This document shows, one piece after another, positions 28,138 to 37,393 of a stretch of 64,000 nucleotides of DNA. Below the pieces are notes generated by a model. That model was not told the DNA's origin and did not search any database. It was given only the letters and a program-made list of their open reading frames with translations. Made by a program: the position numbers and the translations under genes. Origin of the DNA: Bifidobacterium goeldii (GTDB taxonomy: Bacteria; Actinomycetota; Actinomycetes; Actinomycetales; Bifidobacteriaceae); NCBI RefSeq assembly GCF_003951095.1, contig NZ_QXGL01000001.1:558001-622000 (forward strand), written 5' to 3'. How positions within the stretch are numbered: position 1 is the first letter of the stretch; the number at the start of each line of letters is the position of its first letter.

Positions 28138-30618
28138 TCAGCTCTGGCGTGTCGGATTGTAATGTGAGACAATTCGCGCCCCTAACGCCATCACAACATG
28201 GCACAGTACAAAGATCACTGCGGCAATCAATAACGCTACGCCCGTAGCAATAAGCACTCTGCCTGTAGGCATGTGCAATGCGAAAAATTGGGCTACAAAT
28301 GGAATACATAAGCCAATAACGCCAGCGGCAGCAAATGCGGCAACCAGTATGCCTCGCCATGAGTTCAAGGGGCTGGCTACGCGAGCAAGCACCAGCACGC
28401 CAAGGGTGAATACGATGATCGCACACGTGGCACGCAGCGACGCTAAATCAGTTTCGCGCGCTACATTCCAGTGCATGATGCTCGGCAGTAGCCATGCTGA
28501 CAGCAATACCGACAAGGCAATCGCCGTTCCGCCAGGCAACGCGAATCGTACAACGCGGCCTAAGAATCCTGGTATATAGCGTCTCGTATTGGGTGCGAGC
28601 GCGAGAATAAAGGCAGGCGCTCCAATGGTTAATGCTCCCACATACGTAATGTGACGCGGCAAGTACGGAAATGGGATAGCGGTCAGTACTACGCCTAGCG
28701 AAATCAGTGCTGAATACACTGTTTTTACGAGGAACAGGCTGGCGACGCGCTCCATATTGGCCATTACTTGACGGCCGCGTGCCACCACGTCAGGTAAATG
28801 AGCAAACTTCGAGTCAACGAGCACTACTTGTGCGACTGCTTTGGTAGCAGGCGCCGCATTGCCCATTGCTATGCCAAGATCAGCTTCTTTAATAGCGAGC
28901 GCATCATTCACACCGTCACCAGTCATTGCTACCACATGATGCCCAGCATGCAATGCTTGGACGATAGCTTTCTTCTGATCCGGCAGTACGCGGCCAATAA
29001 CATCCACATTTTCGAGCGTTCGTGCAAGCTCATCAATATCTTCCGGTAGCGTACGCGCATCCATGGCGATTGGCTGACGTTCGCCAGTAAGGCGTACTTT
29101 GGCGGCGATCGCGCCAACAGTAACCGGATTATCACCGGAGATGATCCGGCATCGCACGCCTTGTTCGCGGAACCATGCGAGCGTGCCCTGAGCGTCAGCA
29201 CGGATGCGTTCCGCGCACACTACCAAGCCCACTGGTTTCGCTTGCGGATCCACCACCTCCTCAGCTCCCCCGGCTGAGGGGGCCGAGACTGTTGCATCTT
29301 CTGGAGTCACTTGTGCTACCAAGAGCACACGATTGCCGTTCTCAGCGAGCACGTTCACCTGTGCGAGCACATTCGCATAATCGCCGTCAAGTGCGCGCAA
29401 AAGCACTTCTGGCGCGCCCATATACCAGGTCGTGCCGTCACCATATGTGACAGCACTCCATTTGCGCGCAGAAGAAAATGGTACGCGCGTTACAACCTGC
29501 CCCTCGCTGAACCCTTGGTCGCGCAAACCGGCAAGTACTGCTTGCCCCGTGCCATTGGGTTGTTCTTCATTGGCTAGATCGTAGAGTGCTTGCTGCGCCA
29601 CATGTTCGCTGCATGATGTGCTCGGCAGCATCGCAATATGGTCGAATGCTATGCCACCATCGGTGATCGTACCGGTTTTATCAAGATTCAAACAATCAAC
29701 GCGAGCTAACGTTTCTACTGATTCAAGCTCTTGCACCAGCGTGTTATGGCGTGCAAGTCGCATGGCTGCGACAGCAAAGTTCAACGATGTGAGCAGTACT
29801 AATCCCTCAGGAATCATGCCAACAACGCCAGCTACAGCGGACACTACTGCTTGCCGCCATGCGCCAGTCGATAGTGCGATATTCCATCCGCCTACCGTAT
29901 TGATTTGCGAGATAATCAGCAGCACACATAGCGGTACGACGAGAAACGTCATGAATTTCAAGATGGTGTTAATGCCCTTGTTCAGGTCAGACACCGTTTT
30001 TTTATACACTTTGGCTTGCGCGGTGAGCGTTGCTGCATAACTATGCGCACCGACTGCGCTTACTCGCACTAATGCCATGCCGGCAACCGCAGTGGAACCG
30101 GAGTACACGTTATCGTCAGTTTGTTTGCGAACGGTGCGTGATTCTCCAGTGAGCATCGATTCGTCAAGTTCTAGTCCCCACGATTCGATAATGTGCGCGT
30201 CTGCTGGCACTTGTTCGCCAGCGCGAATCCACAGCAGATCATCAAGCACAATACCGTTGGAAGGAACTTCAATATTGGTTCCATTGCGGCGTACGGTGTA
30301 ATCGGAGGCGACAAGAATTGATAACCGGTCGAGCGTACGTTTTGCTTTGAGCTCGGTAACAATGCCAATACCCGTGTTGATAATGATGACAAAGCCGAAT
30401 ACGGCATCCTTCCAGGAGCCAGTAATCAGCACGAGAATCATTGCGGTGACAATAATCCCATTGAATAACGTGAACACGTTGGCGCGCACAATATCAGCGA
30501 CTGAGCGTGAGGTGGCGTCACGTACAATATTGGCGCGACCGTCAGAGAGTCGTTGATTGACTTCTGATTCGCTTAATCCCGATTGCGTTACCGTAGGCAA
30601 GGAGGAACGTTCGCTCAT
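28138..30618 (-). CDS. P-type cation-transporting ATPase, CtpE-like
   Basis: The 826-residue pump has the actuator motif LTGES (near residue 155), the phosphorylation motif DKTGTITDG (near 314) and the hinge TGDGVND (near 571). It has about ten membrane segments. The M4 sequence VVGMIPEGLVLLTSLNFAVA resembles mycobacterial CtpE, a calcium importer, rather than CPx heavy-metal pumps; there are no N-terminal metal-binding domains. The substrate remains a guess. The ATG at 30618 has GGTGGAG upstream; a longer frame to 30651 is unlikely. In its nucleotide-binding domain (near residue 450) a Gly/Ala/Ser stretch is encoded by a palindromic repeat (29259-29284). Confidence 0.9.
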   Translation of the reverse strand: MSERSSLPTVTQSGLSESEVNQRLSDGRANIVRDATSRSVADIVRANVFTLFNGIIVTAMILVLITGSWKDAVFGFVIIINTGIGIVTELKAKRTLDRLSILVASDYTVRRNGTNIEVPSNGIVLDDLLWIRAGEQVPADAHIIESWGLELDESMLTGESRTVRKQTDDNVYSGSTAVAGMALVRVSAVGAHSYAATLTAQAKVYKKTVSDLNKGINTILKFMTFLVVPLCVLLIISQINTVGGWNIALSTGAWRQAVVSAVAGVVGMIPEGLVLLTSLNFAVAAMRLARHNTLVQELESVETLARVDCLNLDKTGTITDGGIAFDHIAMLPSTSCSEHVAQQALYDLANEEQPNGTGQAVLAGLRDQGFSEGQVVTRVPFSSARKWSAVTYGDGTTWYMGAPEVLLRALDGDYANVLAQVNVLAENGNRVLLVAQVTPEDATVSAPSAGGAEEVVDPQAKPVGLVVCAERIRADAQGTLAWFREQGVRCRIISGDNPVTVGAIAAKVRLTGERQPIAMDARTLPEDIDELARTLENVDVIGRVLPDQKKAIVQALHAGHHVVAMTGDGVNDALAIKEADLGIAMGNAAPATKAVAQVVLVDSKFAHLPDVVARGRQVMANMERVASLFLVKTVYSALISLGVVLTAIPFPYLPRHITYVGALTIGAPAFILALAPNTRRYIPGFLGRVVRFALPGGTAIALSVLLSAWLLPSIMHWNVARETDLASLRATCAIIVFTLGVLVLARVASPLNSWRGILVAAFAAAGVIGLCIPFVAQFFALHMPTGRVLIATGVALLIAAVIFVLCHVVMALGARIVSHYNPTRQS
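29259..29284. repeat. Short palindromic repeat inside the P-type ATPase gene
   Basis: cctcagc-tcccccg-gctgagg followed by gggcc forms a hairpin and resembles the C/G-rich palindromes of bifidobacterial intergenic repeats such as the one at 45842-45884. Here it is in frame and encodes a low-complexity loop (SAPSAGGAEE). Confidence 0.5.
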
Positions 30619-30682
30619 ACGCTCCACCCTACCGCGTGGGTCGCACAGCACTACATCTCACCGTATTCAACGCATCAGCTCA

Positions 30683-31315
30683 TCATGCAACGTTTGTGGT
30701 TACCATCATGTCTCGCTCATGCGGCTCATCGTTAATCACCGCGTCGATAGCTTGATCGATTGGTGTAGCATCCGTAGCACGATCATTGATGGTGAACACA
30801 GCTGCATACAACTGCGTATTCTGTGGCGCTGTTTGTGGTTCAAGCAGTACGACAGGAATACCCGCTTCACGTGGAGCCTCCAATGTTTGAGCCCAACTAT
30901 CAGCAGTGTTGTCGGTCACATCAATACCGCTAATGATGATGACGTGCACTTGCTGATTCGTCATATCAATCACACCTTGCTGCGCAGCGGTGACCGGATC
31001 GCTGACTTGAGATGTCGACACATACGAGGCATGTAATTTCGCGGTCGCAAACGCTGTAAGCACCAAGCGATCTCGATCAACGTCAGTAGAGCCGATCAGG
31101 CTAATGAGCATATCCGCACGCTGAATACCCGCGTGAGCAATTGCTGGCTGATGATCCTGCGTGTCGCCAACTGCTGCTCCGTTAGGCGTACACGAAGCCG
31201 TTGTGAACACTGCGCAGACAGCAAGCAGCGCCGCAGTACAGCGCATCGCTATGCGTGTACGCACACGATGTGCTGCACTGCTTATCTTCGTCTGCTCTGC
31301 GGCCGTGCGGAACAT
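30683..31315 (-). CDS. Predicted lipoprotein of unknown function
   Basis: The 210-residue protein has a basic N-terminus, a hydrophobic stretch and a lipobox ending in VFTTASC (LLAVCAVFTTASC), so it is probably a lipoprotein. The mature part has alternating hydrophobic strands (MLISLIGSTDVDRDRLVLTA, VHVIIISGIDVTDN, GIPVVLLEPQTAP) that recall the N-terminal lobe of periplasmic sugar-binding proteins, but it is too short for a full two-lobe protein. The ATG at 31315 lies one base after the stop of the RNA methyltransferase gene, so the two are probably co-transcribed. Confidence 0.72.
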   Translation of the reverse strand: MFRTAAEQTKISSAAHRVRTRIAMRCTAALLAVCAVFTTASCTPNGAAVGDTQDHQPAIAHAGIQRADMLISLIGSTDVDRDRLVLTAFATAKLHASYVSTSQVSDPVTAAQQGVIDMTNQQVHVIIISGIDVTDNTADSWAQTLEAPREAGIPVVLLEPQTAPQNTQLYAAVFTINDRATDATPIDQAIDAVINDEPHERDMMVTTNVA

Positions 31316-31316
31316 A

Positions 31317-32606
31317 CTATTCTCGTTCCGTACGCGTGAACACGCCCACGGTTTCAACGTGGTGAGTCATCGGATAAATGTCGTACGCGTGAATGTCGGA
31401 CAATGTGTAGCCGAGTGAAACTAGCGTCGCCGTATCGCGAGCAAGACTCGTGGGATCGCACGCAATGTAAATAACCGTGCGAGCGCCGCTAGCCGCAATT
31501 TGACGGCATACTTTAGCGTGTGCGCCGGCACGCGGCGGATCAAGTACGACCAGATCAGGCTTCGCTAAATGCGCTGGCACGTGTGCGAGCGTCGCTGCCA
31601 CATCACCACAGCGAGCATCAACATCAGCGAGGTCATAGTGGCGCAGGTTCCTCTGCGCATGCTTCACCGCGGTTTTGCCGCCTTCCACGCTGAGCATACG
31701 GGTACGCGGTGCGACCATCGTGGCTAACGGTAGTGTAAACAAGCCGGAGCCAGAGTACAGGTCCCAAATGCAGGCAGATCGCGCACCGTCTAGTGCACGA
31801 CGCGCCATATCAATAACATGGCCAGCAAGCGAAACGGGTGCTTGACGGTGTACCTGCCAAAAACCGTTCGCATCAACACCATATTCGAAGGTGGTGTGAT
31901 CGATGGTGACGCGCTCGGTGAGCATTCGGCTACCAGCGTTCATGTCACCGTCAACGAGTACGGCGTAATTGTCGCCGATTGCCTCCGCCAAGTCCATACC
32001 GTCAGCCATGTCGCGCGGTTCAGGAACAGACAAGCGAATCTGCGAGCCCGGCTCAAAACCGCCGTCCCATACATGATTGCGCTCAGCAACATTGAGCAGC
32101 GCATGCGTAGCCAGTGGCATTGTGTCGAGCGGCACGCGCGTATGTGAGCCACGGCGGCGCATAGATGGGCGGCCATCATCGTCGGCGATCATCTCAATAC
32201 GCGTGCGCCAGTGAAGTCCGCCTAGTGCTTCATCACCATCGATGCGGTCAACAGGCACGATTGTTTCAACATGACCGAGTCGGCTCATCTGCTCGCTGAT
32301 CGTGACCGCTTTCCAACGAATCTGACCAGCTAACGATACGTGCACTAGATCAGCGCCGCCAACACCGCCGCCCATCGAAAGAGGGCCGGCAAGCGGCCAT
32401 GCGGGGGACACGCGATCTTCGCTCGCTTCAAGAACCTCTACAACTTCGCCAGTCCAATAGCGGTCGTCGCGGTCGTGCGGTTCGTCGAGTTCAACGCGCA
32501 CTAGTTCGCCTGGCAATGCGAATCGTACGAATACAACGCGCCCATCAATATGGCCAACGCAACGTCCCTGATCGGCGTATCGTTCGATGCGCACTTCAGC
32601 GTCCAT
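31317..32606 (-). CDS. TRAM-domain RNA uracil-C5 methyltransferase (TrmA/RlmD family)
   Basis: The 429-residue enzyme has an N-terminal TRAM domain (EVRIERYADQGRCVGHIDGR, FVRFALPGELVRVEL) and a SAM-binding domain with WDLYSGSGLFTLPLA. It also has the catalytic NP-like motif VVLDPPRAGAH and the nucleophile Cys in IYIACDPTSLARD. These assign it to the uracil-5-methyltransferase family that modifies rRNA or tRNA; the exact target base is not evident. The conserved iron-sulfur cysteines of RlmD are not obvious. The ATG at 32606 follows AAAGGA; the upstream frame to 32756 overlaps the preceding gene and is rejected. Confidence 0.88.
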   Translation of the reverse strand: MDAEVRIERYADQGRCVGHIDGRVVFVRFALPGELVRVELDEPHDRDDRYWTGEVVEVLEASEDRVSPAWPLAGPLSMGGGVGGADLVHVSLAGQIRWKAVTISEQMSRLGHVETIVPVDRIDGDEALGGLHWRTRIEMIADDDGRPSMRRRGSHTRVPLDTMPLATHALLNVAERNHVWDGGFEPGSQIRLSVPEPRDMADGMDLAEAIGDNYAVLVDGDMNAGSRMLTERVTIDHTTFEYGVDANGFWQVHRQAPVSLAGHVIDMARRALDGARSACIWDLYSGSGLFTLPLATMVAPRTRMLSVEGGKTAVKHAQRNLRHYDLADVDARCGDVAATLAHVPAHLAKPDLVVLDPPRAGAHAKVCRQIAASGARTVIYIACDPTSLARDTATLVSLGYTLSDIHAYDIYPMTHHVETVGVFTRTERE

Positions 32607-32652
32607 AATGTCCTTTCCGTTTCGCGTATGCACGCTATTTCGGTCAGCCAGC

Positions 32653-33411
32653 TCAGTTGGCTGATGCAGATGATTCAGATGATGCAGATGATGCAGATTC
32701 GCTCTCAGCGTGTGCTGCTTGTGCTGCAAGCTTGTGACGATGCATGGGAGTAGCAACGATCAGATACGACACCCAAATAGCTAATGCCCAGAATGGAATG
32801 CCCATCAGCAGGCGCGTAGTACCAAGCCAAGCGACTTGATCTGCCAAGTACAACGGCACCTGCACAACAAGTCGCAGTCCAAACACGCCGATCCACAACA
32901 GTGTGACAATCGTATACGCACGTTTGAGCGGCGCATCATCCAACCAATCATGCAACCAGGCACGCCAATGCTCAGTGGGCAGTGTGCGAATAAACTCGAT
33001 CATCACGCCCAGTCCAGGCACGCGAATCAGCAAGGTTACCGTCAGCAGCACCATATATGCGGCGTTCGTGAGAAACCCAAACAGGTAATAGTTGCGTGCT
33101 TCATGGCTTTGCCATGCCCAAATCAGGCAGATGCCAACAGCAATAAGGCCTGAAAGCGCGCCCATCAGCGATTGCCGTTGAATGAGACGAACAATAACCT
33201 GCGCTACAGCGAGTACTGCCGAAACAATAATCGTGAGATTCAGGTCGCTCGTCACCACAAACAGGACGACGAATACGACGCCAGGCAGCATCGATTCGAC
33301 AACGCCTCGCGGGCCACCGATAGCGTCGATAACAGAAAAATCATCATCGCCAGCGGCGGCCAGTGAGGCCATACCCGTGCGCTTTTTGGGATTCTGGTCG
33401 TTGTCGTTCAC
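32653..33411 (-). CDS. DUF3159 membrane protein
   Basis: The 252-residue protein matches the actinobacterial DUF3159 family. It has an N-terminal segment with SVIDAIGGPRGVVESMLPGV, about six membrane segments, and the loop VPGLGVMIEFIRTLPTEHWR. The function is unknown. Its C-terminal tail (SESASSASSESSASAN) is encoded by a 9-bp tandem repeat (32663-32698), so the length of the tail may vary between strains. It lies between the DUF3710 and RNA methyltransferase genes on the same strand, an order common in actinobacteria. Confidence 0.88.
   Translation of the reverse strand: MNDNDQNPKKRTGMASLAAAGDDDFSVIDAIGGPRGVVESMLPGVVFVVLFVVTSDLNLTIIVSAVLAVAQVIVRLIQRQSLMGALSGLIAVGICLIWAWQSHEARNYYLFGFLTNAAYMVLLTVTLLIRVPGLGVMIEFIRTLPTEHWRAWLHDWLDDAPLKRAYTIVTLLWIGVFGLRLVVQVPLYLADQVAWLGTTRLLMGIPFWALAIWVSYLIVATPMHRHKLAAQAAHAESESASSASSESSASAN
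32663..32698. repeat. Four copies of a 9-bp repeat in the DUF3159 gene tail
   Basis: gatgcagat, gattcagat, gatgcagat and gatgcagat follow each other exactly. They keep the frame and encode the Ser/Ala tail. Confidence 0.85.
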
Positions 33412-33479
33412 AAATGATCACTCCTGTACCGCACGCATATTGCTGCATGCGGAAGTCACGGGATTGTAGAGACGCGTTA

Positions 33480-34331
33480 TCAGCGAACCTCAGAGAACAT
33501 CGGGCCACGAGACAACGTGGTCTTCACCTCAGTCTGCTGATCGGAATCGAACGGACCAGTCGGCTTGCCCGGAATATCCTTCAGATGTTCCTTGCCTTCC
33601 GTCTCTTCCTCGCTCTGGCTTGCAGCAGCCTTACGCTCAGCAGGGGTAACGGGCGGGTGCATAGGGATCAGATCGCGCGGAGCCAACGGTTCTTCACCAC
33701 GCTCAACAACAATGTCAGCAAAGAACTTGTTCAGCGCTTGAGTCTCCGGGCTATCCGGGTCGCTGGCAGCCTTGCCGGAGAAAATACCACGCAGCATCCA
33801 ACGCGGGCCATCAACAGCCACGATACGCGTATTCAGGGTTTTGCCGCCCTTCAACGTCACCGGCAATGCCAGCTCAGTGCCGAACACGCCCGGCTGCTCG
33901 GTAGCGTTCTTGTTCGCTTCAAGCAGATCAGCGCGCACATCATCCCACAAGCCCATCGTCTTAGGAGCTGCGAACGCTTCGATTTCCAAGCTGGACGATC
34001 CGTAGGTAATCGTGGAGCCAAGAACCTGCTGCGTGGAACGATTTGCCTTAATACGCAGCTCAATACCCTGCAAGAATGGCAGATAGTAGGAGCCGAGGTC
34101 CAGGTAATCGTCGTAGTCAGGCGCGTTCTCATCGTTCACGTCCCACGGGCCATACGTTTCACCACGGCCCTCATACGTGTCAGTTGGCGTCGTTGGCGTT
34201 TCCGGCTCAGGTGCAGCGTCTTCAGTGTGCTCAGCGTTGAGCGACTCGTCCTTGGCAGCCTCGTCTTTGGCAGCCTCGTCGGCCTTGTCCTCGTTCTGGT
34301 GCTTCTTCCTGCCGAATCCGAACAGTCCCAT
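33480..34331 (-). CDS. DUF3710 protein
   Basis: The 283-residue soluble protein matches the actinobacterial DUF3710 family. A charged Glu/Asp/Lys-rich N-terminus of about 60 residues precedes the conserved GPWDVNDENAP, DLGSYYLPFLQGIELRI, LEIEAFAAPKTMGLWDDVRA and VDGPRWMLRGIFSG. The function is unknown. The gene heads the run DUF3710-DUF3159-RNA methyltransferase-lipoprotein, with gaps under 70 bp, so it is probably co-transcribed. Confidence 0.88.
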   Translation of the reverse strand: MGLFGFGRKKHQNEDKADEAAKDEAAKDESLNAEHTEDAAPEPETPTTPTDTYEGRGETYGPWDVNDENAPDYDDYLDLGSYYLPFLQGIELRIKANRSTQQVLGSTITYGSSSLEIEAFAAPKTMGLWDDVRADLLEANKNATEQPGVFGTELALPVTLKGGKTLNTRIVAVDGPRWMLRGIFSGKAASDPDSPETQALNKFFADIVVERGEEPLAPRDLIPMHPPVTPAERKAAASQSEEETEGKEHLKDIPGKPTGPFDSDQQTEVKTTLSRGPMFSEVR

Positions 34332-34415
34332 TGAATCCTCATTTCTTACGGGTGCAACGCCAACTAGCGTATCACCCTGCCTTGTTATTGGCTGAAAGCC
34401 GGGCCGAAGCCGCGC

Positions 34416-35240
34416 TCACACGTCGTAATCAATGCTCAATGGAGCATGATCTGACCATCGAGCATCGTACGTGGGCGCCTTGTCAATAACAAATCCACGA
34501 GCCGTTTCAGCAAGTTCTGGAGTGGCAAACTGGTAGTCAATTCTCCATCCCACATTGTTATCAAACGCACGTCCACGCTGGCTCCACCATGTGTACGGTC
34601 CTTGAATATCACCGGCAAGATCACGCATGACGTCAACGAATTCCAGCTCTCCTAGCCATTGGTCAACATATGCGCGCTCTTGCGGTAAAAATCCTGCATG
34701 CTTTTCGTTTGCTTTCGCGTTCTTAATATCAAGCGGCGTATGCGCAATGTTGAAATCGCCGCACAATACTGATTGTTTGCCGCCATGCGCAGCCTCATCG
34801 CGCAGTTCGCGCATACGAGTCACCATTGCATCAAGAAAACGGTATTTTTGCGTCATTTTGACCGGATCGTCAGCATTGCCTGCGTGCACGTACACGCATA
34901 CTACCGTGATGCCGTAGCCTTGCGGAGTAGTTACGTCAGCTTCAATCCAACGCCCGGTATCAACATCGTCATCGAGCCCTGGAAGACCGTAACGGCGTGC
35001 GGTAACTGGCAAATCTGTAGTAAGAGCCACACCAGCACGGCCTTTAATACGGCAAACCTCGTTCATGTGCTCACTGCTAGGAGCGAGGCGGTTAAGAATG
35101 CGATCCACATCTGGTTGTGGAGCGCGCACCTCCTGCATACACCAGACGTTTGGCGTATGCGTGTCAGCCCAGTGGGCGATGCCTTTACGCTCGGCTGCGC
35201 GAATACCGTTCACATTCGATGTCGTAATGGTGATGGTCAT
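34416..35240 (-). CDS. xthA: Exodeoxyribonuclease III / AP endonuclease
   Basis: The 274-residue enzyme of base excision repair has the exonuclease-endonuclease-phosphatase fold: TSNVNGIRAAERKG, the metal-binding Glu in WCMQEVRAPQ, catalytic YVHAGN, CGDFNIAHTPLDIKN and the closing WRIDYQFATPEL plus SDHAPLSIDY. All the usual catalytic residues (E, Y, D-x-N, D-H) are present. The ATG at 35240 is chosen because a TATAGT -10 box ends 7 bp upstream with no ribosome binding site, which indicates a leaderless mRNA. Confidence 0.94.
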   Translation of the reverse strand: MTITITTSNVNGIRAAERKGIAHWADTHTPNVWCMQEVRAPQPDVDRILNRLAPSSEHMNEVCRIKGRAGVALTTDLPVTARRYGLPGLDDDVDTGRWIEADVTTPQGYGITVVCVYVHAGNADDPVKMTQKYRFLDAMVTRMRELRDEAAHGGKQSVLCGDFNIAHTPLDIKNAKANEKHAGFLPQERAYVDQWLGELEFVDVMRDLAGDIQGPYTWWSQRGRAFDNNVGWRIDYQFATPELAETARGFVIDKAPTYDARWSDHAPLSIDYDV

Positions 35241-35297
35241 GCCGTCCACTATACAAAACACTCTCTGCTGCGTATCGCTATCAGGCCAAATACAACA

Positions 35298-35334
35298 AGA
35301 GGCATATCGAGAAGATCATTCTCGATATGCCTCT
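35298..35334 (-). terminator. Terminator of the opp operon
   Basis: A perfect 15-bp stem (agaggcatatcgaga with tctcgatatgcctct) lies 23 bp after the oppDF stop and ahead of the xthA promoter. Confidence 0.8.
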
Positions 35335-35356
35335 TACGCGTTACTCGTAGCTTGTA

Positions 35357-37378
35357 TCAGTCCAAGCCGAGCTGGAGCTTGCCGCCAGGAATAGCGTCAA
35401 GCAGGTCGCGCGTGTACTGCATCTTCGGATGGTCGAACACCTCATCGGTCGTAGCGTGTTCAACCAAGCGTCCGTGCTGCATCACCACGACTTCGTCGGC
35501 GATCTGACGAACCACAGCCAGATCGTGGGTGATGAACAGGTAGCTCAAGCCCTTTTCAGCCTGCAGATCATTAAGCAGACGCAGCACCTGATCCTGCACC
35601 AGCACATCCAGTGCGGACACGGCCTCATCGCAGATGATGACATCCGGGTCAAGAGCCATAGCGCGCGCAATAGCGATACGCTGACGCTGGCCACCAGACA
35701 ACTCGTTCGGGTAACGGGTCATCACAGACTCAGGCATCTCAACCATGTCGAGCAGCTCACGCACACGCTTAGCACGGCTCTTCTTATCGCCGATCTTATG
35801 AATGCGCAGCGGCTCTTCAATCGAACGATAAATCGAGTACATCGGGTCAAGCGAACCGTACGGGTTCTGGAACACCGGCTGCACGTGACGGCGGAAGTCA
35901 AGCAGTTCCTTGCCCTTGAAGCTAGAAATATCCTTGCCTTCGTAAGTCACCGTACCGGAGGTCGGTTCAAGCAGCTTCAACACCATGTTGGCCACAGTGG
36001 ACTTACCAGAACCGGACTCGCCCACGATAGCCAGCGTGGTACCACGCTTGACCGAGAACGATACGTCGTCAACAGCCTTGAACATTTCCTTCTTGCGCGG
36101 AAGCTTGAATTCCTTGGTCAAGTGGTCAACGGTGATAATGTGTTCGCTCTTCTCAAGCGTTGCCTCACCCTTTACCTGGTGTTCGAGCAGTGCATCCGCA
36201 TCTTCACCGCGTTCCTTAGCGGAGATAATGCGCTGAGAAGCCAGCGAGGGAGCTGCTGCCACGAGTCGCTTGGTGTATGGGTGCTGCGGGTGCTGGAGTA
36301 CTTCGAGACTTGGGCCGGATTCGACAACCTGACCCTTGTACATCACGACGATATGCTGAGCGCGCTCGGCAGCCAAGCCAAGATCGTGGGTGATGAACAG
36401 TACAGCGGTTCCCAGCGAGTCGGTGAGCATGTGCAGGTGGTCGAGGATCTTCTTCTGCACGGTCACGTCCAGTGCAGAAGTCGGTTCGTCGGCGATCAGC
36501 AGGTCAGGGCGGCATGCCAAGCCGATAGCGATCAGTGCACGCTGGCGCATACCGCCGGAGAACTCGTGCGGGTACTGGCGAGCACGCGTGGCAGCATCCG
36601 GCAGACCAGCTTCAGACAGCAGGCCGGCAATACGATCTTCCATCGTGGAGCCGGTGACGTGCTTCTTAGCGATCTCCCATGCCTTATCGTCGCTCACGCC
36701 GGCCTTGATCAGGTCGTCGGCAACACGCCAGCGGGTTTCAGAACCGGGCACCCACTCGTCCTTGAAGTACTGCATGACGTTGTCAAACTTTTCACCGCTG
36801 ACACCAATAGCAGTCAATGCGCTCTTCGCGTCTTCAAGCAGAGCGGGCAGCTGAGCGGAGCCGATAAAGGTCTCATCATCATTGCCCTTTACCGCGACCT
36901 CGTCGCCGGCCAGCGCCTTGGCAAGCGCAGAACGCTTCTCATGCGAGACGTCCATGCCATTGGCCTTCAGTGCTTCCTTAACCTGCGTGCCAATACGGTA
37001 CACAGGGTTAAGGTTGCTCATCGGGTCCTGCGGGACTAGGCCCATCTTAGAGCCGCGCAGCTTGTCAAATTCCTTTGGCTTAAAGCCAGCGATCTCTTGA
37101 CCTTCCAGCTTGATGGAACCGCCAACAATATGACCAGTGCCGGGCAGCAGGCCCAGTACAGCCATAGCGGACGTGGACTTACCGGAGCCGGATTCGCCTA
37201 CGATAGCCACCCACTGACCGGGGTAGACGCTAAAGGAAGCGTCGCGCACTGCGTGCACTGCACGCTTGTCGTCGGTGGTGAAGTCGACCTGAAGGTCCTT
37301 GACCTCGAGCAGCGGGCCCTGTTCGCGCTGCATAGCGACGATCTTGGCCTCGGTGTTCTCATTCACGTTTTCAGTCAT
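35357..37378 (-). CDS. oppDF: Oligopeptide ABC transporter, fused double ATPase (OppD-OppF)
   Basis: One 673-residue polypeptide carries both ATPase domains of a peptide importer. Domain 1 has Walker A VGESGSGKSTSAMAV near residue 60 and signature EFSGGMRQRALIAIGLA; domain 2 has VGESGSGKSTVANMV near 445 and signature LSGGQRQRIAIARAMA. Both have Walker B and H-loop motifs (FITHDLGLA, FITHDLAVV). Domain 1 contains an insertion of roughly 90 residues between the Q-loop and the signature (GNDDETFIGSAQLPALLEDA to about KKHVTGSTMEDRI). It follows oppC after 15 bp and ends the operon. Confidence 0.94.
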   Translation of the reverse strand: MTENVNENTEAKIVAMQREQGPLLEVKDLQVDFTTDDKRAVHAVRDASFSVYPGQWVAIVGESGSGKSTSAMAVLGLLPGTGHIVGGSIKLEGQEIAGFKPKEFDKLRGSKMGLVPQDPMSNLNPVYRIGTQVKEALKANGMDVSHEKRSALAKALAGDEVAVKGNDDETFIGSAQLPALLEDAKSALTAIGVSGEKFDNVMQYFKDEWVPGSETRWRVADDLIKAGVSDDKAWEIAKKHVTGSTMEDRIAGLLSEAGLPDAATRARQYPHEFSGGMRQRALIAIGLACRPDLLIADEPTSALDVTVQKKILDHLHMLTDSLGTAVLFITHDLGLAAERAQHIVVMYKGQVVESGPSLEVLQHPQHPYTKRLVAAAPSLASQRIISAKERGEDADALLEHQVKGEATLEKSEHIITVDHLTKEFKLPRKKEMFKAVDDVSFSVKRGTTLAIVGESGSGKSTVANMVLKLLEPTSGTVTYEGKDISSFKGKELLDFRRHVQPVFQNPYGSLDPMYSIYRSIEEPLRIHKIGDKKSRAKRVRELLDMVEMPESVMTRYPNELSGGQRQRIAIARAMALDPDVIICDEAVSALDVLVQDQVLRLLNDLQAEKGLSYLFITHDLAVVRQIADEVVVMQHGRLVEHATTDEVFDHPKMQYTRDLLDAIPGGKLQLGLD

Positions 37379-37393
37379 TGGATTTCCTCACGA

